Source: Roseibium aggregatum
Lineage (GTDB): Bacteria; Pseudomonadota; Alphaproteobacteria; Rhizobiales; Stappiaceae
DNA: 64,000 nt
Assembly: GCF_014692675.1 (NCBI RefSeq)
Contig: NZ_JABFCZ010000007.1
Span: 62,001 to 126,000, forward strand
Reading direction: 5' to 3'
Shown: in pieces, positions 18,148-28,249 of the stretch
Layout: each line of letters opens with the position of its first letter
Position numbering within the stretch: position 1 is the first letter of the stretch
The notes under the pieces: model-generated
Told to the model about the DNA's origin: nothing
Database searches by the model: none
Seen by the model: the letters and a program-made list of their open reading frames with translations, nothing else
Program-made: the position numbers and the translations under genes

Positions 18148-18594
18148 ATGCTTGAACTGCAAAAACTCTGTTTCGAAGATCTTAAAGTCGGCATGACCGA
18201 AACCCTGCTCAAGCATGTGAGTTCTTCTGACGTGGTCGGCTTTGCGGAGGTTTCGGGAGACCGGAACCCGATCCATCTGTCCGAGCATTTCGCGGCGCGC
18301 ACGCCTTTCAAGACCCGCATCGCCCACGGCCTTTATACGGCAAGCCTGATCTCCGCCGTCCTCGGCACACGGCTGCCGGGCCCGGGCGCGATTTATCTTT
18401 CCCAGACGCTGAACTTCAAGGCGCCGGTCAAGATCGGCGACGATGTCCTGGTCACTGTGAAGGTGGAAGAGCTGATGGAACGGGGCAACCGGGCCCGGTT
18501 GTCGTGCATCTGCAGCGTCGACGACGTGGTCGTTCTGGAAGGCGAGGCCCTGGTCAAGGTTCCCTCCCGGGACGAAGACCGCTCCGAACTTTAG
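18148..18594 (+). CDS. MaoC-family (R)-specific enoyl-CoA hydratase-like protein
   Basis: This hotdog-fold protein of 148 residues likely hydrates trans-2-enoyl-CoA to (R)-3-hydroxyacyl-CoA. The hydratase-2 motif is visible: Asp38 and His43 in GDRNPIHL, with FKTRIAHG following. The ATG at 18148 is preceded by AAAAGG; an upstream in-frame start at 18112 would add 12 residues that do not look conserved. No phaC or beta-oxidation gene lies beside it, so its pathway (polyhydroxyalkanoate supply, fatty-acid breakdown or another acyl-CoA route) is open. Confidence 0.85.
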   Translation: MLELQKLCFEDLKVGMTETLLKHVSSSDVVGFAEVSGDRNPIHLSEHFAARTPFKTRIAHGLYTASLISAVLGTRLPGPGAIYLSQTLNFKAPVKIGDDVLVTVKVEELMERGNRARLSCICSVDDVVVLEGEALVKVPSRDEDRSEL

Positions 18595-18789
18595 ACTGCT
18601 CCAACACTCAAAGCGGCATCTTCTTAAACGGCGACAGGCAGCGCTTGACCTTTCGCGGCGGAGACGGCAGTTTCCAGCGCGCATTGCCCTTGTGCGCGCC
18701 CGAAATCGCGGCATCGGGCGATGCTCAGATATCCTGATATGAGGGCAACCGGATGAGGCCGGTTCCGCCCGGCCACGAAGGTACCGTGA

Positions 18790-19788
18790 ATGTCCGTTGC
18801 AAACCCGGCTGAATTTTCGGTCGTTTCCGATCTCGACGCTTTTCCCGACCGGCTGAAGGGCGGCGTGGTTGCCATCGGCAATTTCGACGGGGTTCACCGC
18901 GGGCACCGGGCCGTTCTGCAGGCCGCTCTTGCCGAAGGACGCAAGGACGGGGTGCCGGTTTTTGCCATGACCTTCGAGCCGCACCCTCGCACGGTCTTCA
19001 ATCCGGACAATCCCGTCTTCCGCCTGACGCCGCGTGATCAGAAGGCGGATATCCTGCGCGCCTGCGGCCTGGACGGCGTCCTGATATTGCCGTTCACGCG
19101 CGAGTTCGCCGGTATCGAGGCCTCCGATTTTGTCGGCGACATCCTGATCGACCGGCTGAGGATCAGCCACGCGGTGACCGGCTACGACTTTCACTTCGGA
19201 AAGGCCCGCGCCGGAACGCCCGATTTTCTCCGGGCATCGGGTCAGACGCACGGCTTCGGCGTGACCATCGTTCAGGCGGAACAGGACGAAGCGGAAGAAA
19301 CCATTTCCTCCTCGCGGATCCGGGAATGCCTGGCAAACGGCGAACTGACCCTTGCCAACGGTCTCCTCGGCTACCGCTGGTTCGTCGACGCCGAAGTCCG
19401 CCACGGCGACAAGCGGGGCCGGGACCTGGGCTACCCGACGGCAAACCTGCAGCTCGATCCGCATTGTCCGCTCAAGCACGGGATCTACGCGGTCCGGGTC
19501 AGGACGTCGAAAGGCGTCTTTGACGGCGTGGCGAATTACGGACGCCGCCCGACCTTCGACAACGGCGCACCGCTGCTTGAAGTGTACCTGTTCGACTTCA
19601 AGGGCGATCTCTACGGCGAGACGCTCCGGGTCCATCTCGTTTCCTTCCTGCGAAGCGAGGAGAAATTCGAAACGATCGATGCGCTGATCGCCCAGATGGA
19701 CCGGGACAGCGAGGAGGCACGCGCAGCTCTCGCCTCGCTGCGGCCGATCTCGCCGGTCGACCTGACCCTGTTCGAGTTCGACAGATGA
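18790..19788 (+). CDS. ribF: Bifunctional riboflavin kinase / FAD synthetase
   Basis: RibF phosphorylates riboflavin to FMN and adenylates FMN to FAD. The 332-residue protein has the nucleotidyltransferase N-domain with AIGNFDGVHRGHR (28-40) and the ISSSRIR segment. The C-terminal kinase domain has GYPTANL and the VHLVSFLR segment. The length is normal. Its TGA overlaps the ATG of the EamA transporter (ATGA), so the two genes are co-translated. Confidence 0.96.
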   Translation: MSVANPAEFSVVSDLDAFPDRLKGGVVAIGNFDGVHRGHRAVLQAALAEGRKDGVPVFAMTFEPHPRTVFNPDNPVFRLTPRDQKADILRACGLDGVLILPFTREFAGIEASDFVGDILIDRLRISHAVTGYDFHFGKARAGTPDFLRASGQTHGFGVTIVQAEQDEAEETISSSRIRECLANGELTLANGLLGYRWFVDAEVRHGDKRGRDLGYPTANLQLDPHCPLKHGIYAVRVRTSKGVFDGVANYGRRPTFDNGAPLLEVYLFDFKGDLYGETLRVHLVSFLRSEEKFETIDALIAQMDRDSEEARAALASLRPISPVDLTLFEFDR

Positions 19789-20732
19789 CCGCCCCGGCGA
19801 GTGCGTCCGGTTCCGGTCAGGACAACAACCTCGTCGCCCTTTCGCTGATGTCCGGCGCCATGATGATCGTTCCGATCATGGACGTCATCGCCAAGTACCT
19901 TTCCCTGTCGCTTCCGCCGCTGGAGGTCACCTTCGGCCGGTTCGTGTTCCAGCTCCTCATTTCCCTGGCCGTCGCCCTTATGACCTGGAACCTGAAAGGC
20001 CTTCGCAGCAAGCGGCCCGGGGTCAATTACCTGCGCGGCATCCTGCTGTCGGCGGCCGTCCTGAGTTTCTTCACCGCCGTCAAATACATGCCGGTTGCCA
20101 CCGCGATCTCGATCTTTTTCGTGGAGCCGATGATCCTGACGATCCTCGCCGCCCTGATCCTGAAGGAAAAGGTCGGACTGCGCCGGATCGCGGCCATTCT
20201 CACCGGACTTGCCGGTGCGCTGATCATCCTGCGGCCGAGTTTTCTGGAAATCGGCCCGGCGAGCCTGTTGCCAGTGCTGACGGCGACTTTCTTTGCCAGC
20301 TACCTGTTGGTCAACCGGCTTTACAAGGGGACGGACGGCCTCCTGGCGATCCAGTTCGGCGCGGGACTTTCGGGAAGCATCGTTTTAGGCGTTGCCCTGG
20401 CGGTCGGGACCCTCCTGGGCGATCCGGATTACGCCTTCGCGGTTCCGGACCTGAACCAGACCGGCTTTCTGTTTGCCATCGGCGCGATTTCCTTCGTCGG
20501 CCACGGGCTGGTGGTCTCCGCTTTCCAAAGGGGCGAAGCGGCCCTGCTTGCCCCGCTGCAATATCTGGAGATCGTCAGCGCAACGCTGTTCGGCTACCTG
20601 GTGTTCGGCGATTTTCCGGACGGGCCGACGTGGATCGGCATTGCGCTCATCGTCGGCAGCGGGCTCTACATCACCCAGCGCGAGCGGGCGCTGAACAAGC
20701 GCAGGGCAACCGAACCGGCCGCTAAGCTTTAG
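19785..20732 (+). CDS. EamA/DMT-superfamily transporter
   Basis: This 315-residue inner-membrane protein has about ten hydrophobic helices arranged as two EamA repeats, which suggests a small-metabolite exporter or importer. The first repeat contains the FGRFVFQL and PVATAISIFFVEP segments typical of the RhaT/RarD-like DMT group, and the second repeat ends with PTWIGIALIVGSGL. It starts inside the ribF stop codon. That coupling suggests, but does not prove, a flavin or vitamin substrate. Its last 11 bp overlap the end of the convergent gene on the minus strand. Confidence 0.85.
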   Translation: MTAPASASGSGQDNNLVALSLMSGAMMIVPIMDVIAKYLSLSLPPLEVTFGRFVFQLLISLAVALMTWNLKGLRSKRPGVNYLRGILLSAAVLSFFTAVKYMPVATAISIFFVEPMILTILAALILKEKVGLRRIAAILTGLAGALIILRPSFLEIGPASLLPVLTATFFASYLLVNRLYKGTDGLLAIQFGAGLSGSIVLGVALAVGTLLGDPDYAFAVPDLNQTGFLFAIGAISFVGHGLVVSAFQRGEAALLAPLQYLEIVSATLFGYLVFGDFPDGPTWIGIALIVGSGLYITQRERALNKRRATEPAAKL

Positions 20733-21915
20733 CCTTACCGACGTTTTGTCCTGCATCGCAGCGCCAGCCGATCCAGATCGTGATCACCAGCAGGACCGGC
20801 CCGAGAAACGGGAAACCGACCTCACCGGCCAGACGCGTGACCGCAGCCATCAGCACGACACCAAGGGCAAGCGTCGCGTTCCACGGCGGCAGGCTTTCGC
20901 TCTGCCCGCAGCGAAGCAGGAAGGCCAGCGCCACCGCCAGAAGGGCGAGGTCGTAGGAAAGGGCAAACGGCGTCGCCAGCAACCCGGCGGCGACGAGAAT
21001 GATGGCCTTTGCCGGAAAGGACGCCCCGCCCCGCCAGGACAGCCAGACCGTGACCAGGGCTCCGAGTGCCGTCAGGATCTGCAGGCCGTAGGCGAGTTCG
21101 ATCGGCGCGCCGAATTCCCTGGCGGCCGCGTAGACCGAGATCATCTTGTGCAGATCGACCAGGCCGTGGTTCAGGGTCGTCCGGGCGAAGGCGGTCTGGT
21201 CGAAAAAGGCCTCCCAGGTGCCGGTGCCGAAAACAAGCCAGCTGAGAGTGGCCAGGAGAACCGTCGTCAAGGCCGCGGCCCAAATCGTACGCCAGTATCC
21301 GCCTGCGATCAGCGCAAAGGGAATGAGCACGCCCAGTTGCGGTTTGAAGGTCATAAAGCCGATGAAGACACCGGCCAGGATTGCCTTCCCTTCAGCCAGC
21401 ATGACCAGCCCGGCGCCGAGAAACGCCGCGGCCAGTAGAGAATTCTGCCCATAGAAGTACGTGTTGAAGCTCGTCGGCAAGGCGGCCGCCAACAGGAACC
21501 CGTGCCAGTGGCGCATGATCCGGCTGCACGCCCATCCGGCAGCAAGGGCGGCGGCAAGCTGAAAGGCCCAGTAGGCGGCGAGCCCGCCCAAAAGCCCAAG
21601 CGGCAGGAGCATCAGGAGGAATGTCGGCGGATAGAAGAATGCGAAATAGTGGCCCGCGCCGATATAGACCGCCTGGAGGGCTGCGAAATCCTCGGTTCTG
21701 TAGGGTGTTGCGGGTGATCCGCCCACCGCTTCACGCGCGGCGACCCAGAAGCTGAGAAAGTCGTTGACGACGGCGGTCCCGCCCGGGGCGGTCAGGAGAC
21801 CCGGATAGATATAGAGATAGCCGAGGACGACGAGATAGCCCGCCAGCGCCATGAACGCAGCCGGAACCAGCCGGTCACGGGTCGCCCAGCGCCCCTGCCT
21901 CAATGCCTCGATCAT
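20722..21915 (-). CDS. Polytopic membrane glycosyltransferase, GT87 / DUF2029 type
   Basis: The protein (397 residues from ATG 21915) has about ten membrane helices and resembles the GT87 (DUF2029) polyprenyl-phosphate-dependent mannosyltransferase group. Supporting features are the N-terminal NDFLSFWVAAREA segment with an acidic residue after the first helix, YFAFFYPP, and the FMTFKPQLG segment between helices. Such enzymes transfer sugars from lipid carriers on the outer face of the inner membrane. An in-frame start at 22008 would add 31 residues without recognisable features. It is convergent with and slightly overlaps the EamA gene. The substrate is unknown. Confidence 0.75.
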   Translation of the reverse strand: MIEALRQGRWATRDRLVPAAFMALAGYLVVLGYLYIYPGLLTAPGGTAVVNDFLSFWVAAREAVGGSPATPYRTEDFAALQAVYIGAGHYFAFFYPPTFLLMLLPLGLLGGLAAYWAFQLAAALAAGWACSRIMRHWHGFLLAAALPTSFNTYFYGQNSLLAAAFLGAGLVMLAEGKAILAGVFIGFMTFKPQLGVLIPFALIAGGYWRTIWAAALTTVLLATLSWLVFGTGTWEAFFDQTAFARTTLNHGLVDLHKMISVYAAAREFGAPIELAYGLQILTALGALVTVWLSWRGGASFPAKAIILVAAGLLATPFALSYDLALLAVALAFLLRCGQSESLPPWNATLALGVVLMAAVTRLAGEVGFPFLGPVLLVITIWIGWRCDAGQNVGKAKA

Positions 21916-22283
21916 CGTCCCATCCGTTCCCAAATCCCTCGCCCTCCTTACGGCAGGAGCGTTAAGAAACGATTTGATACGGGCTCGTCGCGCGATCGCG
22001 CAAGGCAATGCGCGGAATGACTTTATTCATCGCCAAAGTGCTGCTATGTCCTGCGCATGCCTAGCTCGCATTACTTGATCACAAGAGACTGCACCCCGCT
22101 GCAGCACCGTCGAATTACCGGCCCGGCCTTCGGCTGACGCATTCCTGCGGCGCCCAAGGACCGGGATAGATCTCCCATTGCCGGCATCTTCCGATTGCCG
22201 TGCAGCCGACAATGACCGTTGCAGCGCGTACGGGACCAGTTCAAGAACCCGCCGTGCGCCTCTCCGACCGGATCCCATACGTG

Positions 22284-25244
22284 ATGACCGAGACACCTGA
22301 ACGCGACTATTCAGAAACGCTGAACCTGCCCAAGACCGAGTTCCCCATGCGCGCCGGCCTGCCCAAGAAGGAGCCGGAAATCCTGCAGCGCTGGCAGGAG
22401 ATGAACCTTTACAGGAAGCTCCGGGAGGCCAGCACCGGCCGGAACAAGTTCATCCTCCACGACGGTCCTCCCTACGCCAACGGCAACATCCACATCGGCC
22501 ACGCGCTGAACAAGACCCTAAAGGACATCGTCACCCGCTCCATGCAGATGACGGGCTGGGACTCCAACTACGTTCCGGGCTGGGACTGTCACGGCCTGCC
22601 GATCGAATGGAAGATCGAGGAACAGTATCGCGCCAAGGGCAAGAACAAGGACGAGGTTCCGGTCAACGAATTCCGACAGGAATGCCGCGAATTCGCCGAG
22701 CACTGGATCGGCGTGCAGCGCGAGGAATTCAAGCGGCTCGGCATCGAGGGCGACTGGGAGAACCCCTACCTCACCATGCGCTTCGAGAGCGAGGCGGTGA
22801 TCGCCCGGGAACTGATGAAGTTCGCCATGTCCGGCCAGCTGTACCGCGGGTCCAAGCCGGTGATGTGGTCCGTGGTGGAAAAGACCGCGCTGGCCGAGGC
22901 GGAAATCGAATATCACGACTACCAGTCGGACACGATCTGGGTGAAGTTCCCGGTGGTCGAAGCAGGCGGCACCAACGAGACGGAAGCGGACGAGTTGCTC
23001 GATGCCTCCGTTGTCATCTGGACGACGACCCCCTGGACGATCCCGGGCAACCGCGCGGTCTGCTTCTCCTCGAAAATCCATTACGGCCTCTACGAGGTCA
23101 CCCAGGACGACCTGCCGGAGGAGAACTGGGTCCAGAAGGGCGACAAGCTGATCCTGGCCGATGCTCTGGCCGGCGCCGTCTTCGAACAGTCCCGGGTGGA
23201 GCGCTACGAGCATGTGCGCGCCGTGACGCCGGAGGAACTGGCCGCGCTGACACTTGCCCATCCGTTCCGCGATCTGGACCTGGGCGGCTACCAGTTCGAC
23301 GTTCCGGTTCTGGACGGCGATCATGTCACCGACGATGCCGGTACCGGCTTCGTTCACACCGCACCGGGCCACGGCGCGGACGACTTCGAGATCTGGATGG
23401 CCCATGCCCGCGAACTCGAAGCGCGCGGCATCGACACGGCGATCCCGTTCACCGTCGCCGACGACGGCTTCTACACCAAGGATGCGCCGGGGTTCGAAGG
23501 TAACCAGGTGATCACCCACAAGGGGGAAAAGGGCAAGGCCAACAAGGCGGTGATCGAGGCGCTGAAGGAAAGCGGCACCCTGATCGGCCTCGGCCGGCTG
23601 AAGCACCAGTATCCGCATTCCTGGAGGTCGAAGAAGCCGATCATCTTCCGCAACACGCCGCAGTGGTTCGTCTATATGGACCGCGACATCGACGGCAAGG
23701 ACGACACGCTGCGCATCCGTGCGCTGAACGCGATCGACAACACCCGCTTCGTGCCCGCCTCCGGACAGAACCGGTTGCGGTCGATGATCGAGAACCGGCC
23801 CGACTGGGTGCTGTCGCGCCAGCGCGCCTGGGGCGTGCCGATCACCGTGTTCATCCACAAGGACACCGCGGAGATCCTGAAAGACGAGGCGGTCAACGCC
23901 CGCATCTACGACGCCTTCGTCTCCGAGGGCGCCGATGCCTGGTTTGCCGACGGCGCCAAGGAACGGTTCCTGGGCAACGACCACAAGGCCGACGACTGGA
24001 ACATGGTCACGGACATTCTGGACGTCTGGTTCGATTCCGGCTCCACCCATGCCTTCTGCCTGGAAAAGCGCGAGGACCTGATGCCGAACCGCAAGGGTCT
24101 CGGCGGCGACGACTACGTGCTCTACCTGGAAGGGTCCGACCAGCACCGCGGCTGGTTCCACTCCTCGCTGCTGGAAGGCTGCGGCACAAGGGGCCACGCG
24201 CCCTATGACGCGGTCTTGACGCATGGCTTCACCATGGCCGAGGACGGACGCAAGATGTCCAAGTCGCTCGGCAACCAGGTGTTCCCGCAGGACATCATCA
24301 AGCAGTACGGCGCCGACATCCTGCGCCTGTGGGTGGCCTCCTCGGACTATGCGGAAGACCAGCGGATCGGTCCGGAGATCATCAAGACCAGCGTCGACAG
24401 CTACCGCAAGCTGCGCAATACCCTGCGCTGGATGCTGGGGTCGCTCGGCCATGCGACCGGCGAAGAGGTTTCCCTTGCGGACATGCCGGAGCTGGAGCGA
24501 CTGATGCTGCACCGGCTGACGGAACTCGACGCCCTGGTGCGCAAGGCCTATTGGGACTTCGACTACAAGCGCATCTTCCATCACCTGTTCACGTTCATGA
24601 CGGTGGAACTGTCGGCGTTTTATTTCGACATCCGCAAGGACGCGCTTTACTGCGACGCGGCCTCCTCGGTGCGCCGCAAGGCCTCCCTCCAGGTGATCGA
24701 CAAGCTGTTCAACTGCCTGGTGACCTGGATGGCGCCGATGCTGCCCTTCACCATGGAAGAGACCTGGACGTCCCGTTACGGCGAGGCCACGTCCGTCCAT
24801 CTGGAGCAGTTCCCGGCCGTGCCGGCCGACTGGCGCGACGACGCGCTGGCTGCGAAATGGGCCAAGATCCGTACCGTCCGCCGGGTGATCACCGGTGCGC
24901 TCGAGGTGGAGCGACGCGAAAAGCGGATCGGGTCGTCCCTGGAAGCCCATCCGGTCGTCCACGTGACCGATCCGGAGCTGATGGCAGCCCTTGAGGGCAA
25001 GGACATGGCCGATATCGCCATCACCAGCCAGCTGACCCTGAGTGCCGATCCGGCACCCGAAGGCGCCTTCGCGCTGGACGACACGCCGGGCGTTGCCGTC
25101 GTGCCGGGTCTCGCCGAGGGCCGGAAATGCGCCCGCTCGTGGAAGATCCTGCCGGAAGTCGGCTCCGATCCGGATTACCCGGACGTGACCCTTCGCGATG
25201 CGGCAGCCCTGCGTGAGTGGGACGCGGCGCATCAGCCGGCCTGA
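22284..25244 (+). CDS. ileS: Isoleucyl-tRNA synthetase
   Basis: IleS charges tRNA-Ile and edits misactivated valine. The protein has 986 residues from the ATG at 22284, which begins the conserved [16 protein letters not shown] segment; an in-frame ATG at 22200 would add 28 unconserved residues. The Rossmann signatures are HIGH (70-73) and KMSKS (657-661). The editing domain lies between them, with WTTTPWT at its start. The C-terminal region has KCARSWKI; only one Cys of the CxxC zinc knuckle seen in E. coli IleS is kept, so the zinc site is probably lost. It leads the ileS-lspA-lipoprotein-M16-M16 series. Confidence 0.97.
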   Translation: MTETPERDYSETLNLPKTEFPMRAGLPKKEPEILQRWQEMNLYRKLREASTGRNKFILHDGPPYANGNIHIGHALNKTLKDIVTRSMQMTGWDSNYVPGWDCHGLPIEWKIEEQYRAKGKNKDEVPVNEFRQECREFAEHWIGVQREEFKRLGIEGDWENPYLTMRFESEAVIARELMKFAMSGQLYRGSKPVMWSVVEKTALAEAEIEYHDYQSDTIWVKFPVVEAGGTNETEADELLDASVVIWTTTPWTIPGNRAVCFSSKIHYGLYEVTQDDLPEENWVQKGDKLILADALAGAVFEQSRVERYEHVRAVTPEELAALTLAHPFRDLDLGGYQFDVPVLDGDHVTDDAGTGFVHTAPGHGADDFEIWMAHARELEARGIDTAIPFTVADDGFYTKDAPGFEGNQVITHKGEKGKANKAVIEALKESGTLIGLGRLKHQYPHSWRSKKPIIFRNTPQWFVYMDRDIDGKDDTLRIRALNAIDNTRFVPASGQNRLRSMIENRPDWVLSRQRAWGVPITVFIHKDTAEILKDEAVNARIYDAFVSEGADAWFADGAKERFLGNDHKADDWNMVTDILDVWFDSGSTHAFCLEKREDLMPNRKGLGGDDYVLYLEGSDQHRGWFHSSLLEGCGTRGHAPYDAVLTHGFTMAEDGRKMSKSLGNQVFPQDIIKQYGADILRLWVASSDYAEDQRIGPEIIKTSVDSYRKLRNTLRWMLGSLGHATGEEVSLADMPELERLMLHRLTELDALVRKAYWDFDYKRIFHHLFTFMTVELSAFYFDIRKDALYCDAASSVRRKASLQVIDKLFNCLVTWMAPMLPFTMEETWTSRYGEATSVHLEQFPAVPADWRDDALAAKWAKIRTVRRVITGALEVERREKRIGSSLEAHPVVHVTDPELMAALEGKDMADIAITSQLTLSADPAPEGAFALDDTPGVAVVPGLAEGRKCARSWKILPEVGSDPDYPDVTLRDAAALREWDAAHQPA

Positions 25245-25277
25245 TCGCGAACCCGGCGAAGGACAGTGGAGCCGCCC

Positions 25278-25817
25278 ATGACCGATGGCGAAGCCGCACA
25301 GGGCTCCTCCTCATGGACGGCCCGCTGGTTCTGGGGGCGGCAGAGCGGTTTCGTTCTCGTCGTCGCCCTTGCCGGACTGGTGCTGGACCAGGCCTCGAAG
25401 CTGTGGCTTCTCCACGGCTTCGACCTTGCGGGACGGGGCCCCGTCCCGCTGCTTCCGGTCCTGGACCTGACCCTCGTGTGGAACCGGGGCATCTCCTATG
25501 GCCTGTTCCAGCAGGACAGCGCGATCGGGCGCTGGGGTCTTGCGGTTGCCACCCTGCTTGCGGCCATAGGCCTGTGGATCTGGTCGGTTCGCGCCGGGCA
25601 CCGTTTCCTCGCCCTTGCCCTGGCTCTGGTCATCAGCGGTGCGATCGGCAACGGCATCGACCGGCTCGTCTACGGCGCCGTCGTCGACTTCATCCATTTC
25701 CATGTCGGCGAATTCTCGTGGTATGTCTTTAACTTCGCCGACGTATGGATCGTTGCCGGAGTTTGCGGTCTGCTGTATGACGGTTTGAAAACCGGTCCTA
25801 ATTCAGCCGCAAAATGA
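25278..25817 (+). CDS. lspA: Lipoprotein signal peptidase (signal peptidase II)
   Basis: LspA is an inner-membrane aspartic protease that removes the signal peptide from diacylglyceryl-prolipoproteins. The 179-residue protein has four hydrophobic helices. The catalytic pair is Asp128 (GNGIDR) and Asp155 (FNFADVWI), spaced by 27 as in E. coli. The ATG at 25278 follows a GGAG seven bases upstream. It lies 33 bp after ileS and just before a gene for a probable lipoprotein, which would be one of its substrates. Confidence 0.96.
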   Translation: MTDGEAAQGSSSWTARWFWGRQSGFVLVVALAGLVLDQASKLWLLHGFDLAGRGPVPLLPVLDLTLVWNRGISYGLFQQDSAIGRWGLAVATLLAAIGLWIWSVRAGHRFLALALALVISGAIGNGIDRLVYGAVVDFIHFHVGEFSWYVFNFADVWIVAGVCGLLYDGLKTGPNSAAK

Positions 25818-25915
25818 GTCTTTATTGGGCGGACGGATCTGGAAATCAGGCTGAGTCCGGCTGCGCGCCCGAAGGTACGCGGCCAAATCGCCTTGACGAA
25901 AACAAGGAGTCTGCG

Positions 25916-26623
25916 GTGCTGCGGACGTATTTGAAAACGCTTTCACGCCCGGTCGCCCTTCTGGCCCTTTTCGCGCTGGCCGCATGCCAGGCCGCCGACG
26001 GAACTTCCCAGGCGCCCGACACCGCAATGGTCAGCGCCCTGATGTCCGGCCTTGGAGCCGTCGACCCGAAGGCAAAGCCGATTGATTACAAGCCGCGTGC
26101 ACCGCTGGCCATGCCTGCCGAACCGACCGCACTTCCGAAGCCGGAGACCAAGGTCGCCGGCTCCCAGTCCGACAACTGGCCGGCGGCCCAGAAGAACGAT
26201 GACTTCGATGCGGTCAAGGCGCTCTATGCAAAGAAGAGTGTCGGCGGACGCGACGGCAACGAGAATTCGCGCCTGACGCCGGAACAGGCACGCGGGATCA
26301 ACATCTACAGCACGAAGTCGCGCGATCCTGTTGCCGAAAAACGCCAGGCTGAACTGGACGACGGCGACCGCATGACCCCGGAGGAAATGCGGCAGCAGAA
26401 CACGACGGCCGGCGAGTTGAAGAAACAGGCGGCCGGAAGCACACAGGACACCCTGTCCCAGCGCCGTTACCTGATCGAGCCGCCGAGCGAATACAGCACG
26501 CCTGCGGCCGGTGCCCCGATGCCTGAAGTCACGGAAGTCGACAACACGACCGAACGTGTCAGCAGCGAAATCGCCTGCTCGGGCAGCAACCGAAGCCTGA
26601 AGTGCAAGGACTATCAGCGCTAG
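25916..26623 (+). CDS. Outer-membrane lipoprotein, possibly DUF3035/BamF type
   Basis: The GTG at 25916 has AAGGAG six bases upstream and gives a 235-residue lipoprotein. The signal peptide ends with the lipobox LAAC (Cys24 lipidated). The mature part is polar, rich in Pro, Lys and Gln and low in predicted fold. In alphaproteobacteria a DUF3035 lipoprotein, linked to the BAM complex as BamF in Caulobacter, follows lspA in this place. I infer the same identity from position, size and lipobox, not from a strong motif. A longer open frame from 25814 lacks a suitable start context. Confidence 0.7.
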   Translation: MLRTYLKTLSRPVALLALFALAACQAADGTSQAPDTAMVSALMSGLGAVDPKAKPIDYKPRAPLAMPAEPTALPKPETKVAGSQSDNWPAAQKNDDFDAVKALYAKKSVGGRDGNENSRLTPEQARGINIYSTKSRDPVAEKRQAELDDGDRMTPEEMRQQNTTAGELKKQAAGSTQDTLSQRRYLIEPPSEYSTPAAGAPMPEVTEVDNTTERVSSEIACSGSNRSLKCKDYQR

Positions 26624-26767
26624 ATTTCGCTATAATCAAGCCGCTGGATCAATATGACCAATAATTAACGGGACCGGCGCAGGCCACCACTCTATATGGG
26701 AAGGTGGAGCCTGTGCAGGTCCTCCAAAGCGAAGGGCCTGCGGAACCGATAAAAACCGGAGACGGAT

Positions 26768-28246
26768 GTGCCCTGTTTCGAGACACAAGCAGTTCCCAAA
26801 AGACAAAACCGCCTGACATCACCGGCACTTGCGATGTGCCTGGCCGGCCTTTTGAGCCTTTCGCCCGGCGTTTCAGCCTACGCGGCAGAGCCGGCCGCAT
26901 CGGCCCAGCCGGCGGAAACACTGAAAATCGCACCGAATCTCAGTCACTTCACGCTCGATAACGGCCTTGAAGTCGTGGTCATCCCCGACCACAGGGCACC
27001 GGTGGTCACACACATGATCTGGTACAAGGCCGGATCCGCAGACGAGCCGGAAGGCCAGTCCGGTGTCGCGCACTTCCTCGAACACCTCATGTTCAAGGGC
27101 ACCGCCAAGCATCCTGACGGCGCCTTTTCCAAAATGGTCGCCGATATCGGCGGTCAGGAAAACGCCTTCACCACCACCGACTACACCGCCTATTTCCAGC
27201 GGGTCGCAAAGGAGCATCTGCCCCTGGTGATGGAAATGGAGGCGGACCGCATGGAAAACCTTCTGCTGACCGATGACATGATCGGCGCGGAACGGGATGT
27301 CGTACTGGAAGAGCGGCGGATGCGGGTCGACAGCGAACCCGCGTCGAAACTGCGCGAAACGCTGAACGCGACGACCTTCGTCAATCACCCCTACGGCTCG
27401 CCGGTGATCGGCTGGGAGCAGGAAATCCAGGCTCTCAACAGGAAGGCCGTCATCGCCTTCTATGACCGGTTCTATACGCCCAACAACGCGGTGCTGGTGG
27501 TCGCCGGAGACGTGACCGCCGATGAAGTCCGCACACTCGCGGAAAAGACCTACGGCAAGGTTCCGCGCCGGGCCGAACCGGGCGCCCGGATCCGTCCCGC
27601 CGAACCGCATCTCACGGGGGAACGGCGGGTTTCGGTTTCCGATCCGCGCGTCCGTCAGGAAAGCCTGTCCCAGAACTGGATCGTGCCGAGCCAGACGACC
27701 GGCGAAGGCCGCGTCCCCGTGTCCTTCGACGTTCTGTCCTACATTCTCGGCGGAGGGCCGACCAGCCGCCTCTACAAGTCCGCCGTTCTCGGCAGCAAGA
27801 TCGCCATCAATGCGGGAAGCTACTACCAGGGCGACGCCCTGGACCAGGGCAAGTTCGGGATCTACGGCACGCCGGCCCCGGGGCACTCCCTGGGCGAGCT
27901 CGAGGCTCTTTTCAAGGAGGAACTGCACAAGCTCATCGAAAACGGCGTCACCGAAGACGAATTGAAGCGGGCCAAGCACAGCATGGTCGCCGATGCCATT
28001 TACGCCCAGGACAGCCAGATGAGCCTTGCCCGGATATTCGGCAGCGCGCTGACGACGGGGCAAACCCTGGAAAACGTGCAGACCTGGCCGCAGCAGGTTC
28101 AGGACGTCACCGCACAGGACGTGCAGGACGCAGCGCGCACCTATCTCTCGGACGCCCCGGTGACAGGACTGCTGAAGCACGCCAAACCGATCAAGGAAAC
28201 GCGGACAGGGAATACCGGCTCTGCAGAAGCGAAAGGAAAGTCCTGA
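26768..28246 (+). CDS. M16-family zinc metallopeptidase, catalytic subunit
   Basis: This exported insulinase/pitrilysin-family peptidase has 492 residues. The GTG start at 26768 follows GGAGA, and a signal peptide ends near AYA. The inverted zinc motif HFLEH has His102, catalytic Glu105 and His106; a second zinc Glu lies in the ERDVVLEER block about 75 residues later. Two M16 domains (about 60-260 and 280-470) make up the half-clam. The next gene, three bases on, codes for a partner without the zinc motif, so the working unit is probably a periplasmic M16B heterodimer that degrades small peptides. Confidence 0.93.
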   Translation: MPCFETQAVPKRQNRLTSPALAMCLAGLLSLSPGVSAYAAEPAASAQPAETLKIAPNLSHFTLDNGLEVVVIPDHRAPVVTHMIWYKAGSADEPEGQSGVAHFLEHLMFKGTAKHPDGAFSKMVADIGGQENAFTTTDYTAYFQRVAKEHLPLVMEMEADRMENLLLTDDMIGAERDVVLEERRMRVDSEPASKLRETLNATTFVNHPYGSPVIGWEQEIQALNRKAVIAFYDRFYTPNNAVLVVAGDVTADEVRTLAEKTYGKVPRRAEPGARIRPAEPHLTGERRVSVSDPRVRQESLSQNWIVPSQTTGEGRVPVSFDVLSYILGGGPTSRLYKSAVLGSKIAINAGSYYQGDALDQGKFGIYGTPAPGHSLGELEALFKEELHKLIENGVTEDELKRAKHSMVADAIYAQDSQMSLARIFGSALTTGQTLENVQTWPQQVQDVTAQDVQDAARTYLSDAPVTGLLKHAKPIKETRTGNTGSAEAKGKS

Positions 28247-28249
28247 ACC

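Noticed and set aside
22518..25232. Long open frame opposite ileS
   Set aside because: It mirrors the ileS codons and shows no protein family features.
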